Shown here in pieces: positions 21,785-34,152 of a stretch of DNA of 50,740 bases. The DNA comes from Pelargonium nanum. Lineage: Eukaryota; Streptophyta; Magnoliopsida; Geraniales; Geraniaceae. Numbering within the stretch: the first letter of the stretch is position 1; each line of letters starts with the position of its first letter. The notes beneath the pieces are model-generated. The model ran no database searches, had not been told where the DNA came from, and was given only the letters and a program-made list of their open reading frames with translations. The translations under genes and the position numbers were made by a program. The stretch spans positions 1 to 50,740 of the forward strand of contig JAYMTF010000132.1 of assembly GCA_036897485.1 (NCBI GenBank). Direction: 5' to 3'.

Positions 21785-24200
21785 ATGGAGGTGTTAGGGC
21801 CAGCAGTAGAATCTGAGCCTTCAAAATTTGCTCTCCCAGTGGATTCGGAGCACAAAGCTACTGAGTTCCGGCTATTTTCAGCAGCAGCACCCCATATGCG
21901 AGCCTTTCACTTGTCTTGGGTCTCCTTCTTCGCATGTTTCGTATCCACCTTTGCTGCTCCACCACTCCTTCCCATTATACGCGATAACCTGAACCTCACA
22001 GCAACAGACATTGGCAATGCAGGGGTGGCATCAGTAACTGGTGCTGTCTTTGCCAGGATTGCCATGGGAACAGCCTGTGACCTATTTGGTCCACGCCTTG
22101 CCTCTGCTTCACTTATTCTCATAACTGCACCAGCAGTTTACTTCACTTCAATGGCTTCTTCTCCCGTGTCTTTTCTCCTGGTTCGCTTTTTTACAGGTTT
22201 CTCTCTAGCAACGTTTGTGTCAACTCAATTCTGGATGAGCTCAATGTTCTCTGCTCCAGTAGTAGGCACTGCTAATGGTGTTGCAGGGGGTTGGGGCAAC
22301 CTAGGTGGTGGAGCAACACAACTTATCATGCCTCTTGTGTTTTCTTTAATCCGTGACATAGGTGCGGTCAAATTTACAGCTTGGAGAATCGCGTTCTTCA
22401 TTCCTGCCCTGTTCCAAACATTATCAGCGTTTGCCATTTTGATCTTTGGCCAAGACATGCCTGACGGGACCTTCCACAGGCTGCAGAAATCTGGCGATAT
22501 GCCAAAAGATAAATTCTCAAAGGTTTTGAGCAATGGGATCACAAATTACAGAGGGTGGATTCTGGCATTGACATATGGATACTGTTTTGGAGTAGAGCTC
22601 ACAATAGACAACATAATAGCTGAGTACTTTTATGATAGATTCAATTTGAAACTCCACACTGCAGGGATTATAGCAGCAAGCTTCGGGTTGGCAAATTTGG
22701 TTTCTAGGCCAGCAGGAGGTATTATCTCAGATGCCATGGCAAAGAGGTTTGGGATGAGAGGCAGGTTGTGGACCTTGTGGATTGTGCAGACCTTGGGAGG
22801 GATTTTCTGTATCATTCTTGGGCAGGTTGGATCTTTAGGCGCGTCCATCGTAGTGATGATAGCATTTTCCTTCTTTGTCCAAGCTGCATGCGGCTTAACA
22901 TTTGGAGTTGTTCCCTTTGTCTCGCGAAGGTAAGTTTTATCATATTCTCTACTTTATATTCCCCATTTCTTTCATCTGCAAAACATTTGTTAATACTGTT
23001 GCTGTAGCTGCATAGATAATCAGTAGTCGTGAGCACAGAAATGTTCCTTAATTAGGACACTAATATGGCCCGTCCAATAGTTTTATCATCATGGTATCTG
23101 GTTCACAACTAAACGTCATTGAAAACAGAAACCAAAAACCTAGGAGACATTAGTAATAGGAAAAATCAGATATAATGGGCGGATGAAACAACAATACCCA
23201 AGATTGTAAGTAAGAGAATAAGAATATGTACAAAGCAAACACATCTTCAATACATTAAAAATCTCAGAAGAACAAGCAAACATGTAAAAATCTAATTACA
23301 TATTGTTGAATGTATATGAAGATATCTTCCAGAGCTCTGTTGTCCCCTAAGCAAGACTATAAGCATTAGTTGATTAACAGAACTCTGAAGAGCGGTCAAT
23401 ACCCAATGGTTTCCATAAAGACTGTAACAAAGAGGCAGTTCTCACTGGTCGACATAGCATGGTTAACATCAAGGACTTCATTTTGTAACCTTGAAATCTT
23501 CTTATTCCACTTCATCCACAAGGTGTGTGTTATTTCAAAGTCACATAAAAGGACTCAAACATAGGCAATAAACGTACTCTTCCAAAACTAGTCTCTATTT
23601 CTCGTTTCTGTTTTTCAAAAGTAATGTAAGAAAATAAACAAAATAAAAGGAAAGGGTGAAATGATTTGTGGATAGAGAAATCGGAAGACAATGCAGTTAC
23701 TTGAAGTTATGAGTTTCCCACAAGTTCAAGTTGGATAAACCTAATTGCGTGGACAGAAATATATCCATTTTCTCATTCCGACATTATATATACTGCAACA
23801 ACTCCTTTCCTGCTTCAGGTCATTGGGGTTAATCTCTGGCATGACGGGAGGTGGTGGGAATGTGGGTGCAGTTGTGACGCAACTAATATTTTTCAAAGGA
23901 TCAAAGTACTCAAAAGAAACAGGCATAACTCTCATGGGTATCATGATCATATGTTGCACCCTCCCAATATGTTTCATACACTTCCCACAATGGGGAGGGA
24001 TGTTTTTTGGTCCATCATCCAAGAAAAACGCAACAGAAGAAGACTATTACTTGTCGGAATGGAGTTCAAAGGAGAAGGAAAAAGGTTTCCATCAAGCAAG
24101 CTTGAAATTTGCTTCCAACAGCGTAAGCGAAAGAGGAAGAAGAGCCGGCTCTACAACCACACCCACTGTCACTGACGATACATCATCCGCACATGTTTAA
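21785..24200 (+). CDS. High-affinity nitrate transporter NRT2.5
   Basis: Two exons, 21785-22929 and 23819-24200, joined by an 889-bp GT-AG intron with split codon AG/G, encode 508 residues. It is a 12-helix major facilitator of the nitrate-nitrite porter family: the MFS loop motif [12 protein letters not shown] near residue 100, the NNP signature [20 protein letters not shown], and [14 protein letters not shown] after the junction. The N terminus [18 protein letters not shown] and the tail [11 protein letters not shown] are typical of the NRT2.5 branch and not of NRT2.1. NRT2.5 loads nitrate at the plasma membrane at very low supply, with NAR2/NRT3 as partner, and is induced by nitrogen starvation. 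No nitrate-response element was confidently found. Confidence 0.95.
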
Positions 24201-24727
24201 CTATAGGATTGTAAGTTGAAACTACTAGTTATAAAATCGTCGAATGTGGGAATAATGTATGTTACTGTTAGTAGCTTCATATCAAGGCCTAGAGTGAAAA
24301 GAAAACATACTCACTGAAGAATCTATGTTTTCAAAATTCCTTAATATATCTATCTCTTTCTAGTTATTTTATTTCCTCAATGCATCAAGAACATTATCTC
24401 TAAAATCTTCAACACGAATTACATATTTGCAGAGAAGATTTGGCAAATTATAAAATCAAACTTAAGGAGATTTACTTCACAAGACAAGCGATGACATAAA
24501 ATCATTACACAAATAGAGTGAAAACAGTGTAAAGAAGCAGTTTATTGGTATGAGTTAATCAGATCAGACTATCTATAGATGCAACAAAATTTGGGAATTT
24601 GGGCAAAAACAATGATTTCCACAAAGTTTGCGATCTAATCGTTAAAACGACCATGAATTCAGATAAAAAAACCGCAATAGTTCATGTATAATTGTGTAAG
24701 CGACAGAAAAAAAAAATTTGAAATACC

Positions 24728-24950
24728 TTTTGGTTCCTCATCAGAACCCTTCAAGGCTGCAACTTCGTCCTTCAATCGAACACACTCTCTGGGGATTGAA
24801 TTGAGATTATGGATCGGAAGTAGCACAGAGAGTAACGGTTAAATAAACGGAGCGGGAAGGATCGTTAGTGATTTCTTTCTATGCGGAGAATTGTTTCCTG
24901 AGAATCTCAGTTCTCGCCTGAATTTTTCCTTTCCACTTTTTCTTTCACCT
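24728..24950 (-). other. Possible exon of an unannotated minus-strand transcript
   Basis: On the minus strand a run of codons reads RECVRLKDEVAALKGSDEEPK and ends at a donor-like site (aaaag/gtatttc at 24727). It is preceded by an acceptor-like caatccccag. The peptide is charged and heptad-like. The frame has no ATG before an upstream stop, so it would be an internal exon, a leader, or a fossil. No partner exon is visible downstream, where NRT2.5 lies on the other strand. Confidence 0.2.
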
Positions 24951-27900
24951 GAAAAGAACAAAGTAAAAAGTTGGGAATGTTAAAGAAAATGGGCCTTGTG
25001 AAACGTAAGCTACAATATCTGGGTCAGCCCAATACTCAGCCCAATCAAACCTTCTCCGTTTAGGTTCGGAACATAGTCAACCGAGATTTTGAATAGTCTG
25101 GTTATATTTTACATATACAATTCGGGCTGCGAGTCGGGCAAAAGAACTTACGTGTGCTTATTTTGCAATTTGTTTTTTGTCACGCAATTTCTTATTTGGT
25201 GGTGATACATGTTAAGATTAACGAAAAATTGTTTGATAAAAACACAATCACAGTTTAGGTCCGCAACCCACGTTGTCAGGTGTACGTATAGCGCATTTTT
25301 TTCTTTTTGTTTCGCCATATTAATTGAATTTTATCCTGAATTCGACCGAATCCATACATCAAGAATAATTGTTCACTTTATATTTCTTGGTAGAATGTTA
25401 AATGAGCTCGCTACTATTAGTTTTTTCTCCTTATAACCTTATTATTTTAATAAACTCAAGAAGTTCTAACCATACAACTTAAGGGCATTATAGGCAATTC
25501 ATATATAACTAACCTATTACAATAGAAAGTGGATAATTTATTAATTTTCCTTTGCAGGTTAAGTTAAAACATTTTTATGCCAGTAGAATGTAGATCCACA
25601 CTTTTGGCAGCTATGACAGTGATTCTTTATATCCTTTTTTTTTTGCCTATAAGGCATGACTATTCACAATTTTATGTTTGTAATGCTCCTAATTTATTTT
25701 ATTTTTCTCTGTGTTAGATTATAGAAGTACAATTGAACACTAAACCAGCATGTGTTCGTAACTAAATTTACTTATATAAAAAAAAGAAATGATCAGGTCA
25801 CCTGACTCAGGTGTAAAAAAAAGACTCTTTTAAGGGTACTTTCTGCTTGAAAAAAAAAGAAAAGCAAAATGACCCAACTTTCTTCTCTGTGGTTTGAGTG
25901 AAAAGCTTGAGACTTTGAGCAGAGCAGTGAGTGGTAAGTTGGTGAGTTGAGTCTCAAGTTGACCATTTCTTAATACAACAACTTGCTAACAAGTACTCTA
26001 ATAGCTACTGATACAGTCATATATGTATGGTTCCTTAAACAATCTCGCGATCGATGGAATGTTTGTGAGCAAAAGCTGCACAAAGTGAGAGACAAAAGGA
26101 GTTTTGGTTATGCGTAAATGGTAATGAATAAACACAAAGTCACAAATATTCAAACATTTCTTTTTCTTGGCATTCTTGTTGGTGACTCATGCGCGTGCAC
26201 CGACCTCTTTGCAGTTTAAATTTACACCAACAGCACATACAGAAACTCCATCAAACACCTTCCATTTCATCCCCAACAGACCCAAGTAAACAATTGAGTT
26301 ATTAGGCGCACTCAAATGGGTCTACTAAGCCCTTTTGCCAAAAGGAAGTGTTCTTTTGTGTGTGTGTGTATGTGGGTCTTGGTAATGGTAGGGTCTCTCT
26401 TCTCTTTGGCATATTGAGTGGGCTTTCTTTGCTTTGCCACCATGTTTCAATGGGCTCCTTTCAAGTGATTTTTGTTTTTCACTTTCATCATTCTTTATAT
26501 CTCAGTATCATAATGACTATAATTCATAGATTTTGTTCCTTTGGTTGCATATTGTGTAGTGCACAACCAGAATTTTCACATACTTGCTAGGTTTGTTGAA
26601 GTTTTGTGACTTGAAAAACTTGTGTTGGGCAAAGACATTGTGGGGTTTGGTGATTGGGAGCAATTGAAAGTTTTTTTTTGGTAACACTAATTAGTGTTTG
26701 TTTGGTAACATTAGTGTCTCATTAAAAGAGGTGTCACATAAACAAAACCTTAAAAAACTACTATACTAGGTTGGTCGGTAAAATGCGAATGACGCAAGCT
26801 CCTTTAAGGAGGTGATCAATTCATGCTAAAGATTCATGTTCTCATGCGGGATTTTGTTCTCTTTTAAGGATAAGAGACAACACATACATTTCTTTATTAC
26901 CCTCGTAAAATGCATATTGAGTCGACTTAATTCGACATGTGCAAAGATTCTTTTATGTTATATTAATATGTGAAATGTTAAATTTGTTTTTGCATATTAG
27001 GTCGACTTGATTTGTCGATGAGGTCAACAGAATCTAGTTTGCTGTAACAATTTCAATTGATCACTTAATGCATCGGCTGATTATAATTTACTATGATCAA
27101 CATTAAACATCCTGTGAGAGCATAGGTATATATTCGTGTTATTAATTTGTTTCATAGATACTCAATATTCATGTTGATTGTTTCAACCATTGACATTTTC
27201 TTACTATTAGAATTACCAAACAATATCTTTGTTGCAAATGAAAGTCCAGATTTGAAAGTGCCAAGTCAGTGTGTGGTGTGGTTCCACAGTGACTCACTCC
27301 CTAAGAAGATGCTAGAAGAATCTATACATATAAATTATTGATTGTGGAAGAAGCTTTTTATTAGGAACCCATATGCAAAGGGTTATGGTAGCTTTATTGG
27401 GGCTGGTCCCAAATGCAGGTCCATCTCATATTCAGTGTATAGTTTTAAATTCATTCATTCCTTGACCACACAGACCTGACCTCCCTTTATAGATTACTTA
27501 ATTTAAGTTTGTGCCATGGATCAATACATATCAATGGAAGCTTGTGTGGTTCCCATCACCCAACCCCTTAGAGCACTCCACTATCTTCATTTCACCTTCA
27601 TTCCTTTCTGCATTCTTTTGGTCTTTTAAGGAACGAATATTCATAACTGTCCCATTCTCTCTGTCACACACACAGACAACACCAACAACAGTGACAGATA
27701 AGGTATCTTCATAATATAATACAACTTGTTTGACTCACTTAGGATTATTAATAAACACATAGGGCACACATTAGGTAGGTAAGAACTCACGATTCGCGTA
27801 AACACACATTTACGAACACAAAACGAGAATACGGCCCAACACATTCTGCACGATAAAATCAACACGTTTGCCAAGACACGATTTAGCTCGTTTGACAAGT

Positions 27901-28143
27901 TATTAGTATTAGTTTACAATTGTACTCTTCAATGTGCGTGATTGGTCGTTCATGTTTTGGAGGCCTAAAACCAACGCGAAATTATTACTAAATGTGACGG
28001 GCTCTTCAGCGCGAACACGACCCGATTGCAAAATGTGTTCGCACAACTCTGGTCATAATATATTTTGTCATAGAAATTAAGGTTATTAATTAGGTGAATA
28101 TGAATAGCTTGTCTTGTCCCGCACAAAACAACGTAGATTATAA

Positions 28144-28346
28144 ATAATAAGTTGGCTTATAATACCACCTCATTGTCAAAGTAAGAAAAAGTCAGACATT
28201 AGCGAGAGTGGAAATGTTGCGACAACTGCAAATATATTAGAATGAAAATATATAATAAGTTGACTCATAATACCACCTCATTAAGAAAATGGTCAGATAT
28301 TAGCGAGAGTGAAAATGTTGCGACTACTACAGATATATTAGAATAG
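28144..28346. repeat. Two-copy tandem repeat, period 108 bp
   Basis: ataataagttggcttataat at 28144 is repeated at 28252 as ataataagttgactcataat. Both copies contain accacctcatt, tattagcgagagtg or cattagcgagagtg, and a final atatattagaat. Only a few differences and a small indel separate them. The block lies just downstream of the polygalacturonase stop and is likely outside its coding region. Confidence 0.75.
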
Positions 28347-28502
28347 TGAACATGTTATCGACAATCAAAAATATTGTGTGTTCGTCTCTTATCGTAACGT
28401 CGAGGTTTATTTTTCCCATTTTACACCCCTTCACCCTCTCACATTTAAAAAGTTTTGCAGAAGGGAAGCCTAATATATGACAAGCTGCAGCAATCCATAT
28501 CA

Positions 28503-31464
28503 TCACCAACACACATTCTGATCATGAGACCTTGCAATTCCATTCACCAAACCACTGCCTCTTCTCAAGCAATAGTCTATGCTCGACGGGACCAACGGAG
28601 CTTTCGATTTTCCGTACGAGTTCCAGCACAAAGCTTGTCGGAAACTCCTGTATTTCGGCGAAGCCTTCAACTGAATATCAATCAGATCAACATCAATGCA
28701 AGGCACTGCATTGCTGCAAGCGAGATGGATTGGCTGCGCCGAGTATGTCCCGATGATCTGATCGTATCGAACACCGGTTATTGCCACTGCCCCTGTTTGG
28801 TTCTTGCACAATTTCTTGTCGCAATAGTATTGGTCTATGATTATTGGAACCTTAACATCAACGACTTGGATGTTGGAAAATGATACGTTCTTGACATGTC
28901 CATAGCCTCCTTGCCATGTCTTGATCCTTACTCCTGACATTGTGTTCTGGATTGTCACTTGCTCCACAACGATGTCCGATACACATGCAACACTCTTGTC
29001 TTTCCCTAGCCCTCCTATGCTGCCAACATTATAAGCCGTTTTAAAAGTTAGATCAGAATCAGTATGTTTAGTGAATTCGAAAGAAGCGGAAAAAGTTGCT
29101 ACAAAATCACTACGACTTTTCTACAAAACTTTGTGACAAATTCTTTGTTGTAGCTAGCATGTAGCAAATTTGTTGATATTTTTTTCGCATAGTGCATTAT
29201 AGCAAATTTGTAGGATACTTTTCTACAATATTGCTACAACTCTGCGACAACACGGTTCCTACAAAGTTGTCTTGTCACAAAGTTGTAGCGATATTTTTTG
29301 CCGTAATCTTGTAGCAAAATTGTAGAAAATGTCACAAAAATTGTAGGTATAGCTGGATTTTTTTATCGTAGTGTTGTGGAGAAATCGTTCCGAATTTAAA
29401 TGTTGTATTTGTCGTAAATTACCTAATTCCATGGCCTGGACCACAATTGATATGATGAACATGAATGTTAGAGCAACCAGTTTGTATGGAAACACAATCA
29501 TCTCCTGCCAAAGGACAAAAAACTAGCATTAGACCATGAAAATGGACATATTATAGGTTTTCATAGATTGTTAATATTAGTATATTACCAAGACAAGTGG
29601 TGCAAAAACTATGCTTATATGGTGTCATTGACAACAGTGCTCATTGTGCTTTTTGTTCATGCTTGTTAAAAAGTTAGTTTAATGACAGTTAACCGTTTAG
29701 AGGAGACCACTATGAACCAATCACATTTCCTTAAAAACAGACCACTTTGTGCTCCACAATATATAGTTGTAATGTGCCATGCACTATGTGGGGCCCTGTG
29801 GATTAAAGGGTTCTTGAGACTCACCACAAGCAATATTGGAATGGTGAATCTCTACATCTTGGGTGTTCTGCAGGTGAATTCCATCGGTGTTGGGGCTGTC
29901 CTCCGGCGAAGAAATGGTGATGTTGTTAACCTTAACCCCGCCGGAGCTGTCGAATTTCAGATGACACAGAGGGCTGTTTGTGATCTTGATATCTTGAACA
30001 GTCACATTATAGCTTGAATAGAATCTTATTGCCTGAAGAGAGAAGAAAAATCAGAATTCATGAAGGTCATGCCAAGTAGACACAACAAATGAGAGAAGTG
30101 AGAAGATAGAAAATGTTACCGTTGGTTTCATGTTTGGAATGTGGTTGGACTTTTTCTGCAAAACCACATATTACAAATATGGTTAGGTGTGATACAAAAG
30201 TGAAGGGCGATTTCATCTATGTTTGTAAAGATTCGCCAGATACTCCGTAAAAAAATTCGTTACATTTCCCGAAATTGATAAAGAGAAGAAAAAGAATTTG
30301 AGTTAACTTTATAACGGTTGAGTCTTAACTGAGCTATCGAGAAAATGACACGTCTGGTGGCAAAGTCATCGAAAGTGAGTGTTTCATTAGTTGTTACTCT
30401 TAAACTAATAAATTGAATCAACTGTATATTTTTTAAAAGTTATTTGAACTCATACCTTATATGTTGAAGAGAGGTTACTCACCCCTATACAAAGCTATAA
30501 CGTTACTTCAACCACTAAAAATCTATTATTTATTAAGTTATGATAGACTCTTGTCTACTACGGCTCACCCCTAACTCCACTATTATATGTGTCGTTACTT
30601 ATTACTCACACTCGTGTCAATAAAGTTTATTAATTTTAGTATTGGTTGAGACTCTTTCTGTATATATCATGTATGTCATGACCTAAAAAAGATACCAATA
30701 TTTATACCTGAATATAGGAGATTTGTGGAGTCCACCAGTTTGAGCCTTGGCCATCAACAGTACCAGTGCCTTGGATGATGAACTCATGTAACCATTTGAA
30801 ATTTAACCATTGAAACAAGCTAGATTTTGGCCAGGAACCTACATTTCCAGGAGCCAACAGAGTCCCATCTATCTGTTTAAACAAAAAGAAGCTATCGTGA
30901 TGAGCCATTATACAGAGACTATATCTAAATAAGTGACCAGAGAAGAAGCAAATTACAAACCTGAAGAACAAGGTGAGGCATGCAAGGACCTTGAAGAGTT
31001 ATGGGGTTGATGAGGAACTTGAACCCAGCTGGAATCTGAACAGTTGCTGAAGCCACTCTACAAGCAGCTTGCCATGCTGCTAAAAGTGCCTGTTGTGGTC
31101 ACAACACAGTGAACATTACATACAAAACTGCCATTTTCAAAACTCACCAACTGTGTCAAGTTTTGGGTCATTTTAATTTTACCTTGGAATCATCAGAAAC
31201 TCCATCACCTTTAGCTCCAAATGACAAAACATCGAAAACGCCCGATCGGGTCGGACCGGGATGGGGAAGAGGAGCTGGTGAAGGTGCAGGAATGGTGTCA
31301 TCTGGGTTTGGGAAATTGCCATTACCAGCACCTTTCTGGTGTTTGTGAGGCCTGTGCTTCTTGGTGTGACCATGGTGCTTTCTTGCTTCCACTGAAAATG
31401 CCACAAAAACGAGAACGAGAAGCACCAGAACAAGTAAAAGAGACGATTTTTTGCTTCTTTTCAT
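28503..31464 (-). CDS. Polygalacturonase (GH28), secreted
   Basis: Seven exons (31183-31464, 30961-31089, 30708-30872, 30120-30155, 29825-30032, 29423-29504, 28503-29019) sum to 1419 nt, 472 residues. Residues 1-27 are a signal peptide; residues 28-75 are an unusual basic His/Lys-rich then Pro-rich linker (KHHGHTKKHRPHKHQK; PAPSPAPLPHPGP); the right-handed beta-helix GH28 domain follows from FDVLSFGAKGDG. All four catalytic motifs are intact: SPNTDGIH (Asp about 254), GDDCVSIQTG (Asp 275, 276), GPGHGIS (His 298) and RIKTW (Arg 332, Lys 334). It should hydrolyse demethylesterified homogalacturonan in the wall. One exon is only 36 bp. A CACTA-like element sits in the last intron. The exact subgroup was not resolved, so no symbol is given. 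Confidence 0.94.
29108..29373. mobile_element. Non-autonomous CACTA-like element in a polygalacturonase intron
   Basis: The segment begins CACTACGActtttctac and ends ...tttttttatCGTAGTG, inverted termini of the CACTA type. The subterminal regions carry many repeats of gctacaa, ttgtagc, ttgtgac and gtcacaa in both orientations, as is usual for CACTA subterminal repeats. It has no ORF and is 266 bp. Flanking trinucleotides (aat, ttg) do not form a clear 3-bp duplication. It makes up about two thirds of the 403-bp intron. Confidence 0.6.
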
Positions 31465-33875
31465 GATTTTAAAACTCTAAAGACTTTGATTTTCTTGGAG
31501 CAAAGAGAACAACAACAATGGACTCTGTTTTGGAACAGAGGAGTGAGTCTGAGGTAGTTATAGACAGTTTATTATATGGTTTCATGTTCCGGAAATACCC
31601 TTTCCTTTGGCAACAATTTGCAAGTGCGCACCCTTCCCCCCTTTTTCACCTTTTTATAATTCTTGATTCCCACACTTATAAATAATCAATGAGATTAGCA
31701 GAAATGTCTCTTATCCAAGTGGATAAATTGGAGCAAAAGTATCATAAAGTTGCCTTTTTTGAGCATAATTATAACATGATTAAATCATCAATTTCGACTT
31801 CCACAATTAAATACACTAATAAGCTGTTTAGTTTCATAATTTGTCTGCGGGACGGTGGCTTCTTCATTTTAAATTGCATGTACATTAGACAAATAATTCA
31901 TTATATAGTTAGTGGAAGTTATAAGATAAGAGGTTTTATTAGAATGTGACTTGGGATAATTTTCTTAACAAACATCTCATTATGCAAGAAGGTTCCTTGG
32001 TGTAAAAAGAACACTAATAATTTCATATATGATTTATCCATCAATTAAGATGAATAATTGGTAGCTAACTCATGACCATAAAAGGTACTTTTTTTTGTAG
32101 AAATTAAAAATAATTCATTTGTTAATTATCATGAGGTCACTATTGTGCTTGAACAACTAAAAATGAGGGGAAAAACTCATCTTTCTCTGCTGCAAGCTTA
32201 TTAAAGTGAGCATCCACATCAAACATCTTTGTCATTAGTCTAGAAAGTCCAAAATCAGTCCCCTTTATTGGAGGGTATGTGGTCCTAGGTTTATTGTTTC
32301 ACACAAATCAGAGTTGGCCACTACTTGATGTGGGATCACTATATACATTAGTATCATTATTTAGCTTAATTTTCTGAATACCCTCAAGCTATTGAATACA
32401 TTTTTCACTTGAAAAAAAAAACTATTGCATACATTTTAGTTTTTGAGTGAGAAGACGAAACGTTGTTCCGAAAAATTGCGTCAATACATGATGTCAAAAT
32501 TATATCATGAATTTGAAGACCAAATTGCCAGGAAACTATTAATCTGAATATGGAATCCGCAAGTCCACAAGATCCATGAAGTATCATGTAGAGCCTCCTT
32601 GCAGAGTGTCTTGTACGCTTTCAAAAGCTCCTTCAGAGAACATCTCACGCTACTCTTGAGTGAGTCCATCATTTGTCAATATACTTTGCGCACACATCAT
32701 GAACAAGATTCAAAAAGCACTCTCTAATGTTTTCCACATTAATTATGATCGTTTCAATTGTTAAAAATGTTAAGACTTATCCACTTGTAGAATTCTCGAT
32801 GTTACTCTTGCATGAACTATCAAGCAAACGCCCATAAACTACTCCAACACTTGGTATAAATCGTGCTCCCGAAAGCCTTTCATCATCCGTCACTGCTTGA
32901 ATGGCAAATGGAGATCAAGCTCATCTAGAACACTAGAATGTCATCTGTAGCAAAGGGTGCTCCTTGATCAATCCGTCTGTGAAGCTCCAAGGACTTTCAG
33001 ATGATAGAGACACATTCAGACGAGTAAAAATAAGAGTCCCTTTGCGGGTCCCGCTCATCAAACGACTAATCACATATCGTCACCTCGTCAAACAATTCAC
33101 CCCTATAAATACTCCTCTTGGAAAGGGGATCTCATAATCATCTACATTATTTTCATATACATACTAAATTCAATCGATAACCCTCCAAACACATGGAGAT
33201 TTCACTTAACGATGTTTCCTCTCTCCGCATTCAACAAGATTTGGACCTCAAACACAAGAGCCCCAAATCATATTTGAACTTAAAATGATTCTAAAAGTTC
33301 CTAACACGTGGATAAGAAGACATTTAAACGAAATCGTACGTCTTATAGAATCTCACGGGTCAAAAGAGACACATCACATGTTAAATATATTATAGCAATG
33401 ATATAAGATATGTGTGACTTATAGATTTTCCTAAAACACAAAACTAAAAAAGAGATGAAGATGTTATGGGGTTGAGTGGAGTGGAGTGGCCAGTCAATTT
33501 AGGATGAAGTAGGGTGGTGGTTAGCACGTTGGTGCGAGAAAGATGAGTCTTCTTCAACTTCTACATCAACTAGTTGTGAGCTACTGAGCTGAGCTCTACT
33601 ACTACTAGCTAGGCTGCTGTTTCTGTATTGTATATTTGTATGAACCAAAAAAAAACATGGACCGAACAACGTTGACGACTTGGTCCACTTGGAACTTCTT
33701 GTCACGCCTCTCCACTCAAAAAATTCCCATATTGCGGACGTTTGGATATGTTTATGTTATGGGCTTTATGGTCGACAGGCCTACTATACTACACATATTT
33801 CCATGCCACAGCCCATATCATTATTCACAAATAGGGATGATCATTATTCAACGTTGAGCGGTTTTAGAGCATATA

Positions 33876-34152
33876 TACTCCCTCCGTCCCAAAATGAGTG
33901 TCATGTTTTCATTTTTTTAGTAAAAATTAAGGATTACAAAATAATTTAATGTGTTCTCAATATTACCCTCACTTTCCTTCCTACACCCCATGTGCAGTTC
34001 AGATATGCCCATGTGCAGTTCATGTAGTGCATAAGTGATAAGAGTAATATGGAAAAAATAATAATATAATAACCTAAAAATAGAAACAAGACACTCATTT
34101 TGGAACAAAAAATTTAGATAAACAGGACACTCATTTTGAGACGGATGAAGTA
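33876..34152. mobile_element. Stowaway MITE
   Basis: The left terminus ctccctccgtcccaaaatga (33878 on) and the right terminus, whose complement is cttcatccgtctcaaaatga (to 34150), are inverted repeats that continue through gtgtc. A TA dinucleotide flanks both ends (33876-33877, 34151-34152), the Stowaway target duplication. The interior is 273 bp in total length with the ends, AT-rich and non-coding. It belongs with Tc1/mariner-derived MITEs. Confidence 0.85.

Larger units (their letters stand above)
24201..28502. other. Spacer between NRT2.5 and polygalacturonase
   Basis: Convergent neighbours flank this region. It is AT-rich with (gt)n at 26358-26372, a possible minus-strand exon near 24728-24950 and a 108-bp tandem repeat at 28144-28346, both listed. 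Sequence around 27800-28030 has acgacccg and acacgattt words seen in degenerate hAT-type elements, but no ends are resolvable. Confidence 0.45.

Noticed and set aside
25799-25813. Perfect inverted repeat CACCTGA-c-TCAGGTG
   Set aside because: A 15-base palindrome alone is expected now and then in 50 kb; it contains E-box cores but has no nearby gene start.
28455-28883. 142-codon plus-strand frame opposite the last polygalacturonase exon
   Set aside because: Antisense shadow; the minus frame carries the RIK motif and conserved cysteines.
32990-33350. Possible solo LTR with a TATA-like ctataaatactcctc
   Set aside because: No matching second copy, no TG...CA ends or target duplication could be established.
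33499-33705. 68-codon minus-strand Ser-rich frame
   Set aside because: No similarity to any family that I know, and no TATA or splice context; treated as chance.
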